DNA of 64,000 nucleotides from Hyperoplus lanceolatus (GCA_026929865.2 CM049417.1:22197501-22261500), one strand, 5' to 3'; counted from the stretch's first letter, positions 22,300 through 35,048 are shown. Notes: generated by a model from the letters alone, not told the origin. Numbers and translations: made by a program.

Positions 22300-25200
22300 A
22301 CAATATAATTTTTAAACGGCGTCGTGGGGTTGAACTGTTTATTTTGATATAGTCCCTCGGACTGAGGGGGAGTTCAGGGCAGAGCAAGAAAAATATGAAT
22401 GAAAACTGGCCCATCGATACAAAAAAAGAGCTGTTTAAAAACTCTTATTAAGGTGCATTATAAATCAATCTCCCTCGCTTTCTCCTCCGCTCTGTTCTTT
22501 GCCTTTTCTGAGAGGTTTGGGAGAGAAGCATGATTGCTTACAGCTCTGGCCCTCTTTGTCATTTACCCGGCCTAAACCAACAGCCACCCTGCTATTTAAG
22601 TGCAGTAAGACATTTTTTAAGAATTTAATGGAACAGTAAAACGGAAACCTGCTATATTACATGATTGACGGCCGAGGCTTATGGTGCACAAGCAGTGCTG
22701 TAATGCTATGTGTTCAGCATGGATGACAATGATATTTCAATCAGTGTGTTTGTGTGTCTGTGGTTTCGTAGGACTCTGTTTATCAAATCGGTAATGTAAT
22801 TGTGGTTTTAACATTTTGATTCCACAGAATCAGTGGAACACAGGACGACAAAAGGAAAAGATGGTCATGATGAGGTCTGTCCATAACAAAGATTTTCCTC
22901 CCCATTATAAAAATAAAAAAAGGGTTAGGTTAGGAGGATGGAGGAATTATTAACTTTTTCCAACCTTAAACTCCATACTAATTGCCTAAACATTTCTTCT
23001 ACAGATCCATATGTGGACACCAGCAGCGAACAGGATTTTGGCACTCTTCAAGCCACATGTGAGAATTTCCTACTCACCTCATTCAGAGGTGTTGTTTATC
23101 ACATCCACTGGCTGCTTGAAGAGCCAGAAGAAAGAAAGGGTCTTTTTTCACAGTTTATTTTTTTATTTACAGGCGGACGTCAGTTTTGGGGAGCTTTAAA
23201 ATAGCGAAGCCTTTAAACTTTCTCCTACACTTAGTACAATAAAGGTAGTACACAGACAGGTTCTAACTGAATGTCCTGAAAAGGGTCTAGCTGACCAGCC
23301 AAAGGGAGGGAGAGAGCAGACAAACCCTCATTGCATCATCTGCCCTTCAACATTCGCTCTCAGTGCACTCAGCGTCAGCTAAGAACCAACACACCGCACG
23401 CAGCAATGCCTTCACGACTGTGCAACGGAGATGCAACTTAGAATAAACCGTAATCATCTATTTGTGGTCCCGCTTCGGGCAAATATGACCATAATACAAA
23501 AGCACACACACGATGTTTGGAGTTCCAGTAAGTTCCACAACCACATTGGAGTGTCGTGGGGACGCTGGGTTCCTCTAAGCTGAACCTCTTTGCTTTCTTT
23601 CCTGAATGACGCAACACACATACACTTTCATACCCTTTCCTCTGACGTTTTCTTAAATCTATATTTCTTTAACAGTAAAAAAAAAAAAAAAAAGAGTGCG
23701 AGAGTTGAAAGCCTTCTGGTGTTGTGCTGTGTGGTTCTTCTTTAAATAAAATTCTTTAAATACTATTTCCGTCACACCAGAAGCACGTCACGTCTGGGTT
23801 GCTTTCTCTGCGGCTGCTGCTGGACTCTACTCGGCAGGGGTGCTAAATACAGCAGAACACCGAAAGGCCTTCTGCTATCACACTTTTTTTGTATCTTAAA
23901 AAACAAACTTTATACGTTTTTGTGTATGTGTAAGGTAAAACATGAGCTATACGGTCTCTCATAGTAAACAAAGACTCTTGCTTATTTTATGGGAGAAAAC
24001 TAAGTGTTTTAGTAAGTAAATGTGTCGCATCATTCAGACACAGAATACTGTCTTTTACTTTAGAAAATCGTATTTTTTTGTCCAGAAACAGCAGCTGCCC
24101 AAAGTCTCATACACTTGGGCAATGTGTAACAAAGCAATAATCCATAAACATTTGATGTTGGATGTTTACATGAGTGGGGTGTTAACATGTGAGCATAAAT
24201 TAAATGTGCACTTAGCAAATAAACATAAAAAATAAACAGATGAATGCCAAGTCTCTTCATTCAAGTCCAGACGCTGTGTCATGGAGAAACCTCTCTGGAG
24301 CTTGCTAAATCTCCTGTTCCTTCACCTTCATCTGTGGCTGTTTACCTTACTTGACACAAAACGGGTTTGTACATTCCATCCTTTTTCCGCATGAGCTCTG
24401 CTGTGTCACTCCAACCCCTGTGACTGGTCTGTCAACCCCTTGTCCCCATGGCAATTAGTGAGAAACCTTGGCCAATTAAATGCCGCTCTTCAACACATGC
24501 CAAACAAAACAGCTCGGAGTGACGACTTGCCTCTGTCGCTCTGAAAAAACAACAACACAAACCTCCTCAATAGCAGGGAGAGATTTGTGTGATGGGTTAA
24601 TAGTGGGATAGTAAAAGTGTTCCGGAGGGCTACATTGTTGACCCAATGTTGGTGTATAGTGTGCCGTGACCCATGTTGAATGTTTTATGGAGATGTGTGT
24701 ATATCTACCAAATCAGCTGAATGGGACAAGGGGCACATAAAGAGGACTGGAACAAACTGACCCATAAAGCCTGGTCCAGATTTTAAGATGTGAGGAGCAT
24801 CGGAGGCAAGGTGAAGCAAGCCGTAGGCCGTTGCTGCACAACCTGTTACATACTCTGTCAGGAAAAAGTTAACAGAGACTGAGTATTGTTCTATTCTGTG
24901 TGTAGGTGACGTGACCCCTCAAGAATGCGCTTCTCTTCCCCTCTACTTGCTTACTTCACTTGTTGCGCGGCAGAGGAGCTGTCGCTTGAGGAATCTGGAA
25001 AACACCAGCGGGGTATGAGAGGAATTCTGCTTTTGGTTTTTTTTCTCCTCCACCTCAAACCAAGCAACCCCTCCTCCTCACCCCCTAGCTCTCTTGACTT
25101 TGGAAGCCTCTGCACTGCCCGGGGCTCTTGACTTTTCTCGTTTCTGAACGTAGCCCAACAATAACAAGCTCTCATAAACAATGGGGCTTGTTGATTGGGG

Positions 25201-26170
25201 GGTGGGGGATAAGAAGGAAAGTGGCTGTTGATGGCCCGTGCAGTGGGTTTTTTGCTTTCCTCCAAAAGGACTTTGATGGCACAGAACTCTGGAAGGAGAG
25301 TGCTGGTCAATGTCAGGAAACCACAAAAGTACAGGGGGAAACATTTTTAGTTTTGGAATTCCCTGCTTTTACAGCAACCATGGAGTCTGGATTGCATTGA
25401 GTGAGGTTTTGAACAAGAAAACCGTGGAGCTCTGCTCCCGTCCTTTCAGCCTATGGGCAAAACACAGCCCGAGTCAAATGCCATTAAACAGCTAAGCAAC
25501 AACTAAAGCCTCTGTCTATGACAGGGAAAATGATAACACAGAAGGATGTTTCCTGGAACAACTCTGTCTCTTCCCTCTTCCATCATGGAAGATGATAGTG
25601 CACATATCTGGACATTGTCCCTTGTCTACTGAACCCTTTTTATGACTCTCATAGTGACATAATCAAAATAAAATATCCTGAGAGATTCTAGTGAATAGGA
25701 TGGCTAAACAAACCAGCGTATTTTTGATATAATTTCCTACAGGCTGCATACCAGGGCAGAGCTTTTGGAAATGCAAAATGTTTTCCAAAATATTGAATAT
25801 GCACAAGCAAAACATTACACAGAGCAGTACATTTTAAATCAACAGGTAAAGAGCTCCCCCTTGTGGACAAGACAGAACTAGCAGCATGTCATCATACATG
25901 TATGGCAATTTGGGAGATGATGAGTAGAAAATCCTTTCTTTCTACCACATTCTTCACAATACATAACACATTAAGAACTCATTTAAAGAATGACATTTAA
26001 GTTATAAGAGCATTTGGTTTTATTCACAGGATTTTAAACTTCACAACTAACCAAAAAAAGAAAAGAAAAACACTTTCCAGGAAGCATTCACTCACGCACA
26101 CACCAAGCACTCATCAAAAAAAGGGAGTTCTCTGTTCAAAGTCTTCATCAGCTTTAGTGAAGGTTCAGCC
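22300..26170. other. Non-coding stretch, mostly unique sequence
   Basis: No gene is recognised. Open frames of 60-119 codons here show no domain and no paired splice signals. Blocks at about 22440-22720 and 24250-24540 are repeat-free and could be regulatory conserved elements (inference). Short A-runs lie near 23680 and 26554. Confidence 0.4.
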
Positions 26171-26181
26171 GTCACTGCTCT

Positions 26182-29100
26182 TCATTTGTCTGCAGGCTTG
26201 AATGGATCAGACCATATCTTCACACCTTTAAGAAAGAAAGAAATACAACAAAATAAACTGTTAAGGTGGATGTAAAAGTGCCTTACATCAGTGTTAAGGT
26301 ACTGAATTACAAGCAATTAAATCAAATTCCCATTTACCATACTTGAAGTACAAGCTGATTGTGGCACACTTATAAGACAATAAGTAAAGACCAAACAGGT
26401 TCAACCCATTAAGACCTAATGAGACGTTCGCATGAACTTACCTTTCAGACGTGATGAGAAGTCTCATCAATCATATCTCATCTCTTTTAAGACACATAAC
26501 TTATGAAATGTAACTTGATTCACTAAAGTACAAGTGTGCGATTCAGGTGAGGAAAAAAAAAAAAAAAAACCACGGAAAAATTAACCGCTAATAAAGTTGA
26601 CGGACGACCATAGTGACAAATAAGCTGAATACAGAATTATTGCCAATGGAAGAGACTGGTTTTCATTTCATATCTCCATCTGCTATAGAGGCTAAGACAT
26701 TTTATAATTCTTCATATACTGTATGTTCTTATGATCTTTATTGATTTATTTAAAATCCCCATGAATTATAGGACGGAGATAGTGATTTACAGTTAAGATC
26801 AAGGGTTTAAGCTTTTAAATTGTTTTTATTTCATGTCTTTATCTGCTACAGAGGCTGAGAGAAAAATCATAGTAAACGTTGACATTCTGTGCAGTTTTTC
26901 AGAAAAACCTCAGGTTTTGTGAGGTTGTTTTTAAAAAATGCTCAGGTTTTAGAGGAAGTTTATTTTGGGTGGCCTTAGCCGTAACAGGTTTATTTCAGGA
27001 AGACTTTAGTATATTTGGAGGGAATGACTGTCAGAAGTGTTCCATTTTGATAAACTCTACATTTGGTGCTCCCCTAATAAAAAAAATTAAGTTATGTTGG
27101 TAAGTACGGCTGCAAATGTACAAAAACAAAGGGAAGCAGAATTGCACTGATTGGATATAAAGACTTAGGAGTTTTTTTTCTTTTTTTAATATATAAATAT
27201 ATAACGTTTATCAGTTTAAACAAATATTTGTATATTGAATACATGTCGAAAAGGATTAGGAAATTATCACATTCTTTTTTGTTCAATTTTACATAAAGTA
27301 ACAACTTTTTTCACAATTGTATTGGGTTGTATTTTCGATTCCTGTCATATCTGACATATTGCAGAAATTGACAATAAAGTTCAGCAAGCTCCAAAATCTC
27401 TCTCAAAACAAAAACAAAAAGACTGACACATGCTACATGAATCTACTATGTGCTTCTTACCCACAGGTTGAACATCTGCCTGGTTGATTCCTGTCCGGTT
27501 CACTTTCTGGACTGCGCCTAGCAAAGAGAAGATTACAGTGAACTCATTAGGAGACGTGGCAGTAGCCTGCTACCCCCAGCCGCCTCAGTAAGGGCACATT
27601 GAGCCACTTTCAAACCTTAAAAAGACTGCACGGGTTGAACAATTGGAATTGTTTTATGTTTCTACAGGTACGTGATCACAGAAATAGTTTGCTGTTAGTT
27701 AAACATTCTTTAATGAAAGTCTTTATCAGTGCTTAAAGGTCAGACTGTGTTTAAAGTAATCTCAAGATTATATAAGGGCATTCAGGATATGAAACAGGCA
27801 AGGTACCACCTATATAAAACAGAAATGGGAAAGGGAAACCAAGAGGTATCCCTGAAGAAGTGTGGCTACAATATTGTGATTTCCAATTAAAGATATATCA
27901 GGCTCAGTCTTGTGGAGAATGTTTGGCTGGAAGAGTCTAAGTAGATTCTTCATTACTCCTGTCCAGTCTCTCATCACTCGGGCTCTTCCAGCTGCTGGAG
28001 GCAATGTGGCTCTGTGGAAGGCAATCAGTATCACTTATTTTGGGAAAGTCCTAAAATCTTCATTTTCTGGCAGAAGATCCACACAGAGCTAGAATCTGTA
28101 TTTGAGACTAAAATTAATATTAATTGGGACGAATACGTTTTGGTTTACTTCATTCAATATCTACAAAATATCAAACAAAATACCCGTTTGGAATTCTTAG
28201 TATAGCTGCTAGGAAGGCAATCATATGGAAAGTATGAAGGTATATATGGAGCATAAGTCTTTAGCACGTGTAACTGCAGATTTTGAATGCGTAAACTGAA
28301 GTCACAAATGTGTAACAGTAGATTTGAAGTCGTAAATATTTGTTTTGCATGTGTACTCTAAAGTCACAAATGTGTAACAGTAAATTTGAAGTCGTAAATA
28401 TTTTTTCTACCATTGTGGACACAAAATAGGGGCTACGAGTTCACAAATCGTTGTTACGGGTGCACAAATCCTATCCTGTGCATCGCAACTTCAAAGAGTC
28501 ATGCGCTTGACACTTTTGCTACAATCATTGCAGCACAGTTGGTGCAAAACACATTTGCACACCCGTGTTTCATAATGTGAGAACATGCCCAAAATTTGTG
28601 CATTCGTAAACCCAAATGTGAACTAACGCATCAGAAGTTGCACATCTGTGAAAAATGTCCTCACAAATAAGATAATATCGAGCACAACATTTTAATGAGC
28701 GAGCACAAATCCATCGATACAACTGCTCGAATCTGTTCCTACAAGTCTAAACTGAGGGTTTTCTCTGCTCGAATCTGCTCCTGCAAGTCTCAGCAGTGGG
28801 TTTTTTGCAGGTAGATTTGCACCACGTCCAGGTGGTATATTTGGTGCAAAAGTATTTCGTATGCGTAGAACAGATTTGTATCCGTAGAAGGTGGGCGGGA
28901 CAACATTGTCCCATCATCCAATGAAAGCGCCGGTTTGGACCCGTGACGTCAGCATGTGAACAAACGGAGGAAAAGCCTTTTTCCTTCGTCCCTTTTCACC
29001 AGAAATTGTAGGAAATGACTAAATGAGCAACACAAACTACCAAACTAATGCGAAGTAGTAGGAAGTAGTGAATTGAACTCTTTTTCTGTAGTTTTACATT

Positions 29101-32100
29101 GCATTTTTTAAGTAATGGAGAATTATATTATATGTACTCCAGCCTTTGAGGAAAAGTAGTCCAAGGTGTCTGTAACAGTAAATAAGCCGCGTTAGCTAGC
29201 TTTGAGGTGGTTTCCCGATCATTTTAGACAGGACAGGAGGCTTATTATGTGACACGGTGAAGTTGAGGAGGGGATACCCATTAAACACCAGGACCTGCGG
29301 TGGTTTAATAAACAGTTGAGCTGCTTCACAATCTCTGTCCGGAGCCACAGCAGTGTCTGGACTGACGGTCACGGACACACGGTCGGACACAGACCTAGGG
29401 TTTAGCTAGAGCCTACAGGACACGGAGCCATCCCACGGAAACTATGAACTGTAAGTCTGGTTTTCTTATGTTTTTAAACTTCAAAGTTGGTCGGTATAAT
29501 ACGTTCAATGATGAGAAGCAACGTGTGGTTATAATGTATTGCAGGCAGCATAGCTAACCACTAGCTTACAAGTCATAATGGGTATAACAGCTAATGTTCG
29601 TTAGCTTATTCTTTTATAGGATGCACCGTTTTTTAAGGCATTTGGTCACTTCTAAGGATGTTAATAATGAACTGTTAACGTAAAATAAGAAGGCTGACCA
29701 ATGAATCCTTCCATTAATCAGTTAAAATAATCCCGGCGCTAGCCGGGGAAATATGAGTCAGCTGAATACTGGAGTCTTGTTGCTAAAATAATAATCAGCG
29801 TGTCTGTATGTCTGCTTTTCTGGGACATCGGCACCTTCATACATAGCCTACTAGTTTTACATCAGGATGTAATGTTAGCATGTGTCGACCTCATATAGAG
29901 CGTTTTCTGTCTTAATAGTGTCTATGAAGATCCAAATAAACACATGTGAGCAGTATACTATTCTGCTCAGCCCGTCTCAACATCATGTTGCTGTTTCTGA
30001 ATAAAAACAGGTAGACAAGCGTCCCATTATGCAAAGGATTTTTTTTTTAAATTGTGCAGCTCCATCGTGTTTAAATCATATTTTATATCTGTTTTTCCAG
30101 CCCGAAAAAAAACATTTACAACTAATTTTAAAAGTCACTAATGACAAGATACCCCCCACGAAGAGAATGAATTACAGGGCTGTTATAATAAACTATATTG
30201 ATTAGTTTTTAGCTTTGTGTTCTTCATCAACTCGAACCTACATGTATTTTATTTATTTTATAAATCTTAACATTATCTTAACATCTGATCGGGACATCTG
30301 CTTTTCCACAGACTCATCTAGGCTGTCCTGCACAAGGCCTGCACAAGTGTCTGGGATTTCCACCCTGTCAGGGAGAAGCCATTGTACAGTGAGCAGCTAC
30401 AGTCAGTCCTAACTATTATCCGTCATGTGTTTACTATAACATCACTAATGGGATCTAACAATTGTTTCCGTCCCCAGTGTATGCATTGCTGAGGGAAGGA
30501 CACTCCAGATAACTGAAGACTTCACTGCTCCTGCTGCCTTGAGAAGATCTCCGAAGATGGAGCAGCGTGGAACTCACCTGGCAATCACAGCACATCAGTC
30601 TGACTCTACACACAATTTGTTTTCAATTTTTAGATTGTGATTATTATAAATCTAGACAAAGTCAGATCATACTCAATTCATAATCATATTGATTGCAGTA
30701 AATGAGGTGACATACTCAGTCATGTTTATTTGTTTGACATATTAAAAAGGTAGGGGAGATTTTGATTAAATATGGTAAACAGTTGGGCTACAGACCAAGG
30801 ACTAAGTTACTAGTTTTATGTTTTGTTTTATAAAGTCTTGTTCCGGCACATGCCAGAGCATTTTGGGTATTTTGTTCATTTTCTCTTAATAAAATAACGC
30901 CATACAAAACTTTACTTGGAGGTATGCAATTGTGAGTGCATTCTAGTTTTAAACTGGTTGATTTGTATTTTTCATTTTGACCATATGTATGTTTAGTAAA
31001 TCCACAAATATTTTAAAAAGTCCAAATCTTGTGATTTGTTTGTGGGGTAAGCTTTTACTATACATTTGTACTGATTGTGCTTTGATGTGATAACTGCAAA
31101 TCATAAATATAATTGATATAGGACATTTATTAGTCTTGCTTTAGCAGTATGCAGACCTACTTATTTATGCAGCACGTGATCTGAATTAACATGTTCTAAA
31201 CTGCATAAAATGTTATGGTGTGACACTTTGTGATTGTGATTAATTAAAGTAATCACTGAAATGAGGTTATATGAAGCTTTGTACCCTGTTCTTCTGGACA
31301 CGTCACATGAGGTAAGGTGTATAGCAGAACTGTCTGGGGATAGGCACACTAGTTAAACCTGATCATCTAATTATCAGTTTGTGATACAAGTAGTGATAAT
31401 TTCACATGGAAAATGTGAGATAGAGAAACAATTATTCCAATTCAGTTTTAATGTGTCCTCTATACTTTTCTATTGCCTTGTAGAGTAGGTTACTTATTCA
31501 CTTCACTATTCACACGTTTACATTAATTAAGCTTACTACATTTAGAAGGCTAAGTGTATGATTTATAAGCATATTTCTGGATTTTGGTCCTCAATGCCTG
31601 CAACGTCCTCTCCCCCTGCGTGCGGTGTGTTTTAACCATAGATAGTTTTAACAGCCAGGAGCCTTGACAGCGGCTGCGGGACAATAAACTATTGTTGATA
31701 GTTAGCCTGCTATCGGTGTATGAATGTGTGTGAACGGTAACGTGTAAATGGGAACAGGTCTCCCTTGCAAAAGAGTCTTCGGACTCAATGGGATATACCT
31801 GTATAAATAAAGGTTAAAAAATATATAATGGAAATTCATTCTCTATTTAATAAGACTACTTTTATTAAAATGTAAAGGTTTTAAAGAGAAAAACAGCAGG
31901 TTTAAACAGTTACACCAGTGCCAATCACACAGCAGACGTTAACTGACGTCGACGCTGGCCCTTATATCTGCTAAAGTAAACTTGTTTATGACTTTCACTA
32001 CTGGCATACGGCTCCGCTGTAGTTCCCTCTTATTCAATTCCCTTATTATAACACTTCCTACATTTTCTGGTGAAAAGAGACGACCATGGACATATGAGGG

Positions 32101-33305
32101 AGACGACGGAAACGGGCTTTCCCTCAGTCTGTTTAAATGCTGACGTCACGGGTCCCAACCGGCGCTTTCATTGGATGATGCGACAATGTTGTCCCGCCCA
32201 CCTTCTACGGATACAAATCTGTTCTACGCATACGAAATACTTTTGCACCAAATATACCACCTGGACGTGGTGCAAATCTACCTGCAAAAAACCCACTGCT
32301 GAGACTTGCAGGAGCAGATTCGAGCAGAGAAAACCCTCAGTTTAGACTTGTAGGAACAGATTCGAGCAGTTGTATCGATGGATTTGTGCTCGCTCATTAA
32401 AATGTTGTGCTCGATATTATTTTATTTGTGAGGACATTTTTCACAGATGTGCAACTTCTGATGCGTTAGTTCACATTTGGGTTTACGAATGCACAAATTT
32501 TGGGCATGTTCTCACATTATGAAACACGGGTGTGCAAATGTGTTTTGCACCAACTGTGCTGCAATGATTGTAGCAAAAGTGTCAAGCGCATGACTCTTTG
32601 AAGTTGCGATGCACAGGATAGGATTTGTGCACCCGTAACAACGATTTGTGAACTCGTAGCCCCTATTTTGTGTCCACAATGGTAGAAAAAATATTTACGA
32701 CTTGAAATTTACTGTTACACATTTGTGACTTTAGAGTACACATGCAAAACAAATATTTACGACTTCAAATCTACTGTTACACATTTGTGACTTCAGTTTA
32801 CGCATTCAAAATCTGCAGTTACACGTGCTAAAGACTTATGCTCCATATACCTTCATAGAAAAGGGCTAAAACTAGACATCCCATCATTAGAAGACTGGCA
32901 TGATATAATCCATGATGAAAAAAAATACGTTCTCCGACTTTGAGGCTCCAGCGCAGTAGCCTACATTTGAGAAGAAAAAAAAACATGGGAGCAACAACCT
33001 TCCTTTGTCTTTTGGCAACACCTCGCCCTTGGTTAATAAAGTTAAATTAACAAGATCAAGACTGGGAAACTGAAATTACACAGTCAATTAAAACTGTACA
33101 CACGCTAAATATTCTAATAGAAACTTAGTTCGATAAGCTCCATTAAACTACAGGCTAGTTAATGGTTCATGTATAGGCCTACTCTTATTGACTTACTGTA
33201 CTCGTTTCTGTGCGTCAGCGGGTAGAAGAAAATGGGGTAGAACGCAGCCGCCACCGCCGACACAAAACCTCCAAATACCAGCGCTATTCTTCTATTTTTG
33301 GACAT
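26182..33305 (-). CDS. SMIM20: SMIM20 (MITRAC7), small mitochondrial inner-membrane protein, phoenixin precursor
   Basis: Three minus-strand exons join in frame: 33305-33197, 27517-27461 and 26225-26182. All have GT donors and AG acceptors. The 69-residue product begins [14 protein letters not shown], has one membrane segment (about residues 7-24) and ends [13 protein letters not shown]. Length and sequence match vertebrate SMIM20 (67 aa in human), which stabilises newly made COX1 during cytochrome c oxidase assembly in the inner mitochondrial membrane. The C-terminal DVQPxGxKxWSDPF segment is the source of the peptide phoenixin. Here it is followed by Lys, not the Gly needed for amidation. 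Intron 1 (about 5.7 kb) holds an L1-type remnant split by a 4.6 kb inverted-repeat element. The start codon lies 23 bp from a transposon end (33329). Divergent neighbour: MAN2B2. Confidence 0.95.
27900..28232 (+). pseudogene. L1/Tx1-type LINE ORF2 C-terminus, left part
   Basis: The plus strand encodes HYHLFWE and [20 protein letters not shown], a pattern typical of the C-terminal end of L1-type ORF2 proteins, up to AARKAIIWK at 28232. The next residues ([20 protein letters not shown]) reappear only at 32860, so one LINE remnant was split by the element between. It lies inside SMIM20 intron 1, antisense to the gene. Confidence 0.75.
29443..30900 (+). other. Possible small transcription unit inside the inverted-repeat element
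   Basis: Next to the left arm, an ATG at about 29443 is followed after four more bases by a strong GTAAGT donor. An acceptor (CCACAG at about 30311) opens a short frame ([14 protein letters not shown]...), then a GTGAGC donor near 30390 and another acceptor near 30478. AATAAA occurs at about 30886. The spliced product would be only about 35 residues with no known domain. It may be a non-coding transcript or a captured gene fragment. Evidence is weak. Confidence 0.2.
31690..31825 (+). repeat. LINE-type 3' tail fragment
   Basis: The segment from GTTGATAGTTAGCCTGCTAT to AATAAAGGTTAAAA matches 12545-12690 closely. It looks like the 3' end of a retroposon nested in the inverted-repeat element. 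Confidence 0.7.
32858..33010 (+). pseudogene. L1/Tx1-type LINE ORF2 C-terminus, right part
   Basis: This continues the remnant left at 28232: [20 protein letters not shown] then KKYVLRL and a stop. It marks the right border of the inserted element. Confidence 0.7.
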
Positions 33306-33328
33306 ATTAACGACGTATCAGAGTGCAA

Positions 33329-33557
33329 GGGCCTATCCGAATAGTATTTTTAGCATAGCAAATTTCCTTTCTTAGATCGAGATGACCCGGCAGGGAGATA
33401 GTGGTATCCCATAATCCTTTACGGCGGCAAGATTTAAAGCAACAGGCCACCGCCGGAGTTTACCGACTCTACACGAATACGAACGAGAGGTAAAACCATA
33501 GATAGGTAAAACAGAAGAGGAGAAGAGAGGAAGATTTAACTCGGCTAAAACAAAATA

Positions 33558-33588
<31 letters not shown>

Positions 33589-33878
33589 ACACATACAGGC
33601 TAAAGATAATAAAGAACTCATAAAAAACCAACATCATAATAGTTATTTTCGTAGCACATAATTTACACCATAAGAAAATAAAATACCAACTTCACATTTA
33701 ATGAAGTTACTGGGGGCAGTTCATTTCAACATCAACACAAGTGTAGCCTCTTTTTATTCCACATGTGAATTGGGATATTCACCTTTCATCTCTCCTTAAC
33801 CCCGATGACGTTTAGGGGTTAAGGTATAGGAAAGGAGTTTTATAGGTTAGGAGGAGATTGGACTATTCGGATAGGCCC
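33329..33878. mobile_element. Inverted-repeat element upstream of SMIM20
   Basis: The 17-bp terminal repeat GGGCCTATCCGAATAGT is exact at both ends. The 550-bp body is flanked by CAA on both sides. A 3-bp duplication suits PIF/Harbinger-type elements (inference). It starts 23 bp upstream of the SMIM20 ATG and ends 375 bp upstream of the MAN2B2 ATG, so it must contribute to the shared promoter region. Confidence 0.8.
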
Positions 33879-34369
33879 CAAGACTCTCAGCTCACACCAT
33901 GGACTTAAGGCTCTCACCCATAGACATTATAAAGGATATAAAGGATTATTTATAATGTCTATGACTTGGACATAAGTACTTGTTTACATTTACTTTTTAA
34001 ACAAATAGCTCTGGAAAAATGGTGTAAGAGCAGGTTAAGACACAACTTCACTTATCTTTAAAAAATTGGACTCAATATCTCAACATATAGGTAAAATATA
34101 ACAAAGATAGGTGGCGATAATGCTCCATCTGGTTGCAAGTCGCCATTAAGAAGAAGAAAATGAAGTCACGTGCTACTGAAAAACAATAATAAGGAAGTTG
34201 AGTTGAGATGAGAAGTAATTTAGGTGATTAAGCGCTTCTCTTGGAAAGAAAGATGAGGTTTTTTGCCGTCTTTGTGTTTTTTCTCTGTCGTTGTGACACG
34301 CTCGCAGCGATAGGCGAAGACAAGCGAATTCAGACATTTGTAATTCCTCACAGTCACATGGACGTCGGT

Positions 34370-34372
34370 TAG
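34370..34372 (+). other. MAN2B2: Premature TAG in MAN2B2 exon 1
   Basis: The frame reads HSHMDVG, then TAG, then VYTVQ up to the GTAAGT donor. Family members have Trp (TGG) at this place, so this is a one-base change inside the zinc-binding GH38 signature, 40 codons from the start. Confidence 0.9.
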
Positions 34373-35048
34373 GTGTACACTGTACAGGTAAGTTTTTATT
34401 CTATCAACATATTCTGAATCAGGTGTTAGACTTTACATGCATAGAGTGCAAAGCCTGGTTTATTTCAATGAACCACTGTCACCCCTAAACTGTGGACTGA
34501 ACCTGTGTATTTTAGTTAGTAGTAATGTTTACAAATGCACTTAAAACAGACCCTTACAGGGTGCTTTACAGTGTAAAAAGGCATCAAAATGAATGTGTGC
34601 AACATACAATAAAAAACAAATTACAATATATAAGAGTGGATTGACAGACAAAAACCGTATGAAGTGCATTGAAATGAAAACAGAAATAGGAAGAGCAAAA
34701 GCAGTAGAAATTTAACAGTACATTTACAGAAGGAGACGAATGAATGAACTATCCAAAACATCCAAAAAAATATCAAAGGGATACAATCTATTAAAAGGCT
34801 TGCCTATAAAAGTGTCCATATTTGTTCTAGGATAGTATGCACGCCTATGCTGCCAACGTGTGCAGTAGTGCAGGGCTCTAGACTGCGACCAAATGCTCGC
34901 ATTTCGCGACCATTTTTGGAGACAGTGCGAGTAGTTTTTAAAACTAGGGGCACGCGCGCGAACGGAAAATTCGCCGACATTTGTATCATTATTATTAGTG
35001 CTTTGAGAGAGAGACGGAGAGAGAGAGTCCGCGAGTGATCAGTTAAAC

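Larger units (their letters stand above)
28233..32857. mobile_element. Element with about 0.8 kb terminal inverted repeats
   Basis: The arms 28233-29013 and 32054-32857 are near-identical reverse complements. The outermost ends read TATGAAGGTATA... and ...TATACCTTCATA. The unit is 4,625 bp and interrupts an L1-type remnant, which fixes its borders. The flanks share only a GAAAG/GAAAAG-like duplication. The long arms recall Mutator-like or foldback elements, but no transposase is readable in the central 3 kb, so it is probably non-autonomous. The centre has promoter-like and splice-like features (29400-30900) and a LINE-type tail (31690-31825). Confidence 0.85.

Noticed and set aside
22938..23204. 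Coding exon in the 22.9-23.2 kb frame
   Set aside because: No domain and no convincing paired splice sites. Composition does not differ from surrounding non-coding DNA.
33372..33590. 72-codon frame upstream of SMIM20
   Set aside because: It lies within the 550-bp inverted-repeat element and begins in a C-run and CA microsatellite.
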